64,000 bases of DNA from NCBI RefSeq assembly GCF_036965165.1, contig NZ_JBALOX010000068.1, forward strand, positions 11,529 through 75,528, given 5' to 3'. The stretch comes from Ferdinandcohnia sp036965165. Lineage in GTDB: Bacteria > Bacillota > Bacilli > Bacillales > Bacillaceae_L. A program made the translations under genes and the position numbers. Each line of letters starts with the position of its first letter. Positions within the stretch are counted from its first letter, which is position 1. The notes below the pieces were generated by a model. The model searched no databases and was not told where the DNA came from. It saw nothing but the letters and a program-made list of their open reading frames with translations. Positions 61,441 through 64,000 of this stretch are shown piece by piece.

Positions 61441-61508
61441 AAAAAATGAAAAATGCCCAGGTAAAAGATTGTTTTCCGAAAAGGGGAAAGCAATCCTACC
61501 TAGGCATT
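61441..61508 (-). terminator. Riboswitch-controlled terminator before purE
   Basis: On the minus strand a long hairpin: ATGCCTAGGTA and TACCTGGGCAT outside, GATTG/CAATC and TTTCC/GGAAA inside, then TTTTTCATTTTTT. It ends transcription when guanine is bound upstream. Confidence 0.9.
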
Positions 61509-61540
61509 CCATGTCAAGAATAGGTAAAATTATACTTTTC

Positions 61541-61609
61541 CCTCATAGTCCAATAATTTACGGTTATCGGGTAGAAACTTATGGGCCATATTCCCAAGAT
61601 TATATGAGG
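61541..61609 (-). promoter_or_regulatory. Guanine riboswitch aptamer (purine class)
   Basis: On the minus strand CCTCATATAATCTTGGGAAT, ATGGCCCATAAGTTTCTACC, a second hairpin with the loop ACCGTAAAT and the closing GGACTATGAGG. Both loops, the junction and P1 match the purine class. The residue that reads the ligand is C (GACTATG), so guanine or hypoxanthine, not adenine. With the terminator it shuts the pur operon when guanine is plentiful. Confidence 0.96.
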
Positions 61610-61624
61610 TATTTTTCTAACCTA

Positions 61625-61654
61625 ATCTTATCAACAGAATCATTCAATTGTCAA
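61625..61654 (-). promoter_or_regulatory. Promoter of the pur operon
   Basis: On the minus strand TTGACA, an 18-base spacer and TAAGAT, about 15 bases before the guanine aptamer. Confidence 0.75.
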
Positions 61655-61661
61655 TTAATAT

Positions 61662-61696
61662 CGAACATTTTACAAAAGTTTCATTTTTAATGTTCG
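61662..61696. promoter_or_regulatory. Inverted PurR boxes
   Basis: CGAACATT at 61662-61669 and AATGTTCG at 61689-61696, 19 bases apart and directly upstream of the pur -35. Both match the core of the B. subtilis PurBox. PurR bound here would repress unless PRPP is high. Confidence 0.85.
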
Positions 61697-61700
61697 TGTT

Positions 61701-61898
61701 TTACTGCAACTTCCCTTCAAAAACAATCTTTCTTCCGTATGGTTTGATGACAATCTCTCCGTTGTGCTCGACTTCCTTAAAAACAGGTTCCTCCATTCTT
61801 CTGACAGGAAAATATCCTTCAACCCGCATCCGATCAAGGCATTGATCAATTGTCTCATTTTCCATAACTTCAAATTTTAGTTTTTTTGGTTTACTCAT
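61701..61898 (-). CDS. yebG: NETI-motif protein YebG
   Basis: 65 residues, basic, with the name-giving motif MENETIDQCLDRMRVEGYFP and VRRMEEPVFKEVE. No known function. It overlaps yebE by four bases (ATGA), and its stop lies beside the second PurR box. Same place as yebG upstream of purE in B. subtilis. Confidence 0.92.
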   Translation of the reverse strand: MSKPKKLKFEVMENETIDQCLDRMRVEGYFPVRRMEEPVFKEVEHNGEIVIKPYGRKIVFEGKLQ

Positions 61899-62437
61899 GA
61901 TTCAAGTTTTCCTCTCTTAACGGCCTTGACCCAGAATCCGCCGTGAATGGACTTCGGTTCAGATGCTATCACAAACGCCTTCGGATCCACATCTGTAATC
62001 GTCTTATATAATTTCATCTCATATTTACGAGGAGTTAAGATTGTCATAGACAATCGATCACCTTCCCTACCCTGTGACATCCATGTCGTAACCCCGTATC
62101 CCTCGTCACGCAATATCTTAGGCAAATCCATTTCATATTCCTTTGTAATCACACTAACGGTAATATATCCAAGCGCAAGCTTTTCTTCAATCTTCATTCC
62201 AACAATTACACCAAGCCCGTATCCAACCGCATACGCAACTAAATTTTGAATCTGGTTTAAATTATCAAGCACCAAACCAAGCCCAACAACATAAATAACT
62301 ACCTCAACCGTACTAATCATTGCAGCCAAATAACGCTGCCCCTTCATCGTCAGGATCATCCGAATCGTAAAAAAGGACACATATACAATATTAATCACTA
62401 AAATAATAAAGACCATGACATACGCATTTGACAACAA
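61895..62437 (-). CDS. yebE: DUF2179-type membrane protein YebE
   Basis: 180 residues from a TTG at 62437 behind GGGGGAG (a second TTG three bases later is possible). Three membrane helices (VMVFIILVINIVYVSFF; ISTVEVVIYVVGLGLVL; LVAYAVGYGLGVIVGM) precede a soluble DUF2179-like domain (EMDLPKILRDEGYGVTTWMS, KAFVIASEPKSIHGGF). Membrane protein of unknown role, cotranscribed with yebG. Confidence 0.9.
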   Translation of the reverse strand: MLSNAYVMVFIILVINIVYVSFFTIRMILTMKGQRYLAAMISTVEVVIYVVGLGLVLDNLNQIQNLVAYAVGYGLGVIVGMKIEEKLALGYITVSVITKEYEMDLPKILRDEGYGVTTWMSQGREGDRLSMTILTPRKYEMKLYKTITDVDPKAFVIASEPKSIHGGFWVKAVKRGKLES

Positions 62438-62622
62438 ATTAACTCCCCCTTAGCAATCGTTCATTCAATTAGCTTTCCAAAGAATATATTGTACTAAACA
62501 TTTTCCCTAAAGGATACTATTCAAAACATATTTTAATGCATTTCTTTGTAGGCACATACCTACCCGTTTTTCCATATACTATGTTACGGAGTTTTGAAAT
62601 TTAAAGGAGGGAACTACTGCCC

Positions 62623-63063
62623 ATGAAAATGGACCAATTTAAAAATATGACTGATTGGCGAAAACAATGGGACCATTTTTTTGGTGATGAATTTTGGAAT
62701 GGATTCGCTCCATTTTTTGATAACCCCCATTCCCAATTAAACATCTATCAAGGCGAAAATGAGATTTTAGTCGTCTTAAGCTTACCGGGACTCATAAAGG
62801 TAGAGGACGTCGACATTTATGTAAACCATCAAACGCTAGAAGTGAAAGGAAAAATCAATTTAAACTTTAAGGATTTTGAAATCATTCAAGAAGGCATTTT
62901 TCAAGGAAAATTCGAACGGGAAATCCAACTTCCATACACAGTAAAAGAAGACCGTATAAAAGCAAGCTACAAGCGAGGACTCTTACTCATCCACCTCCAC
63001 AAACAAATCCCCGACGACACCAGAAAAAAAATAGATGTACTAGACCGAGATAAACAAAAATGA
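62623..63063 (+). CDS. Hsp20/alpha-crystallin family small heat-shock protein
   Basis: 146 residues; ATG about 12 bases behind GGAGGG. A short N-terminus (FKNMTDWRKQWDHFFGDEFW) precedes an alpha-crystallin domain from about residue 38: NIYQGENEILVVLSLPGL, VDIYVNHQTLEVKGKI, FEREIQLPYTVKEDRIKASY and RGLLLIHLHK. It should bind unfolding proteins without ATP, or serve in spores. Single gene with its own terminator. Confidence 0.88.
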   Translation: MKMDQFKNMTDWRKQWDHFFGDEFWNGFAPFFDNPHSQLNIYQGENEILVVLSLPGLIKVEDVDIYVNHQTLEVKGKINLNFKDFEIIQEGIFQGKFEREIQLPYTVKEDRIKASYKRGLLLIHLHKQIPDDTRKKIDVLDRDKQK

Positions 63064-63065
63064 CA

Positions 63066-63092
63066 AAATCCCTCACATACCGTGAGGGATTT
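63066..63092. terminator. Bidirectional terminator
   Basis: AAATCCCTCAC-5-GTGAGGGATTT between the Hsp20 gene and the convergent membrane-protein gene. Confidence 0.88.
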
Positions 63093-63093
63093 A

Positions 63094-63408
63094 TTATTTC
63101 GGATCAACTGGCTTATTTAATTTAATTACATATATCACAAGAACAATCGAACCAATTGTGATGATGGCCCCAAAAAGTAAACCAAAAAGCTCACTTACAA
63201 ACTCTAGCCCAAACGGCAGCACCATGGTAAGCAGACCAACGATAATTGTAAATACCCCCACTACTTTTGCCAACTTCTCCTTATCTCCCTTATATGTTTC
63301 CTCATTATAACCAGCAATTAATGATAGATGCTTTTTCTTCCAAATCAGAAACCCCATAAAGATACATAGAAGACCTACAAAAAAACATACGATGAATCCG
63401 GCGAGCAT
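63094..63408 (-). CDS. Small DUF3784-like membrane protein
   Basis: 104 residues from the ATG at 63408 behind AAGGAGGAGT; the reading from 63507 includes that site. Three membrane segments (GFIVCFFVGLLCIFMGFLIW; VVGVFTIIVGLLTMVLPF; LLFGAIITIGSIVLVIYVI) with a loop SLIAGYNEETYKGDKEKLAK, which fits DUF3784 proteins. Function unknown. Confidence 0.78.
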   Translation of the reverse strand: MLAGFIVCFFVGLLCIFMGFLIWKKKHLSLIAGYNEETYKGDKEKLAKVVGVFTIIVGLLTMVLPFGLEFVSELFGLLFGAIITIGSIVLVIYVIKLNKPVDPK

Positions 63409-63494
63409 TGGTACTCCTCCTTGATTTGATTCTATATGGTATATACGGATATAGGGGTTGGAGGTTTCAGGCGAGATGTTGATTTGTGAGGTTC

Positions 63495-63707
63495 TGCGGG
63501 ATATCAAATTGGAATTTGGAGCGTGGTGATTTACTATTTAGGCTGCTTACGAATATATCATTTATCGTTTTGCGTCTGGTTGGAATACCGTTGTTGTTGT
63601 TTGCGGTATCCCATTTATCGTTTTTCAGTTGGGTGATATACCGTGTATGCTGTTTGCGGTATAGCATTTATTGTTTTTCGGTTGGGTGATATACCGTCTA
63701 TAGAGTT
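63495..63707. repeat. Tandem repeat, four units of 53-54 bases
   Basis: Units start at 63495, 63549, 63602 and 63655. The last two are nearly identical (TGCGGTAT..CATTTAT.GTTTT and TTGGGTGATATACCGT); the first two are progressively degenerate. Each unit has CGGTAT near its left and ATACCG near its right end, so it can fold. No frame is open through all units. Confidence 0.75.
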
Positions 63708-63751
63708 TGATTGCCACATCTAGGGCCAAGAGTGTCCGTACTTATTGATAA

Positions 63752-63920
63752 GGGGATCAGGATAAGCACCCGATCTCATAAATAGACGGGATAATTCCGC
63801 TTACTTAGTAAGTGTTATTAAAAAATGCTTAAATAAACGGAGAAATTCCGCCTATCGGCTCGAAAAATTCGAAAATAGGTGATTTTGCTTGGCTTAACCG
63901 GAAAATCTCCGCTTATTTTA
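63752..63920. repeat. CGGA/TCCG intergenic repeat, copy C
   Basis: GGGGATCAG, AAGCACCCGA, GACGGGATAATTCCGC, AACGGAGAAATTCCGCC, AGGTGATTTTGCT and CCGGAAAATCTCCGC follow in the order seen in copy A. Confidence 0.75.
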
Positions 63921-63950
63921 CCCCGTCTGGATACTCGATCTCGATAAATA

Positions 63951-63981
63951 AAAAAGACCAACCATATCGGTTGATCTTTTA
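63951..63981. terminator. Terminator near the window end
   Basis: AAAAGACCAACC-ATAT-CGGTTGATCTTTT, nearly perfect, T/A runs on both sides. It probably belongs to a gene beyond the window. Confidence 0.65.
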
Positions 63982-64000
63982 GTTGCCTAGCGACGTCCTA

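Noticed and set aside
1..64000. rRNA, tRNA, CRISPR array, prophage or transposase genes
   Set aside because: None was recognised. The direct repeats found do not have the regular repeat-spacer layout of CRISPR, and no integrase or transposase motifs were seen.

Overview
The window reads as chromosome of a low-GC, endospore-forming Bacillaceae (a Bacillus or Neobacillus-type organism). The grounds are AT-rich sequence, strong Shine-Dalgarno sites, several TTG and GTG starts, and long conserved gene order with Bacillus subtilis: yebE-yebG-purE...purD-yerA-yerB-yerC-pcrB-pcrA-ligA-yerH-P5C dehydrogenase-gatCAB-dgkB-rlmCD, all read from the minus strand. Species cannot be fixed from sequence alone. 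Three runs of N (4550-4551, 30460-30468, 36448-36449) show that the sequence is scaffolded; two of them break genes artificially.

Layout. 1-0.3 kb: end of a GntP-type permease. 0.4-5.6 kb: an accessory block with five proteins carrying six copies of a GerPA/GerPF-like domain, a GerPC-like protein, an Hsp20-like protein, and a two-gene module (Gly-rich membrane protein plus a DUF2653/YxcD-type protein); a decayed remnant of that module lies on the other side of the block. This looks like a second, divergent GerP-type spore-coat system and is the most interesting part of the window. 5.8-7.4 kb: a GAF-GGDEF diguanylate cyclase behind a class I c-di-GMP riboswitch with an intrinsic terminator. 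7.5-11.3 kb: potABCD polyamine transporter. 11.3-14.2 kb: MMPL exporter with a TetR regulator and three palindromic operators. 14.4-20.3 kb: M20 amidohydrolase, MFS transporter and a glnQHMP-type amino-acid ABC importer. 20.5-25.6 kb: TetR plus serine hydrolase, an ECF sigma/anti-sigma pair, and a small coiled-coil protein; this stretch holds two of three copies of a 159-bp intergenic element (the third is at 14.2 kb).

25.7-34 kb: rlmCD, dgkB, a YlaC/YlaD-like sigma/anti-sigma operon with two membrane proteins (the sigma gene apparently starts at ATT), an LprI-type lipoprotein and a GNAT acetyltransferase. 34-37.3 kb: gatCAB. 37.4-40.2 kb: thioredoxin-like protein, HesB-like protein, a 52-residue lipoprotein and P5C dehydrogenase. 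40.4-50.4 kb: CamS, ligA, pcrA, pcrB, yerC, yerB, yerA and a DUF2892 protein. 50.4-61.4 kb: the purine operon, led by PurR boxes, a guanine riboswitch and a terminator; purB and purC are absent from their usual place between purK and purS. 61.7-64 kb: yebG, yebE, a small heat-shock protein, a small membrane protein, a 53-bp tandem repeat and an intergenic repeat.

Three families of dispersed intergenic repeats are visible (159-bp element, about 180-bp CGGA/TCCG hairpin element, nested-hairpin element). No rRNA, tRNA, CRISPR array, transposase or prophage gene was recognised.
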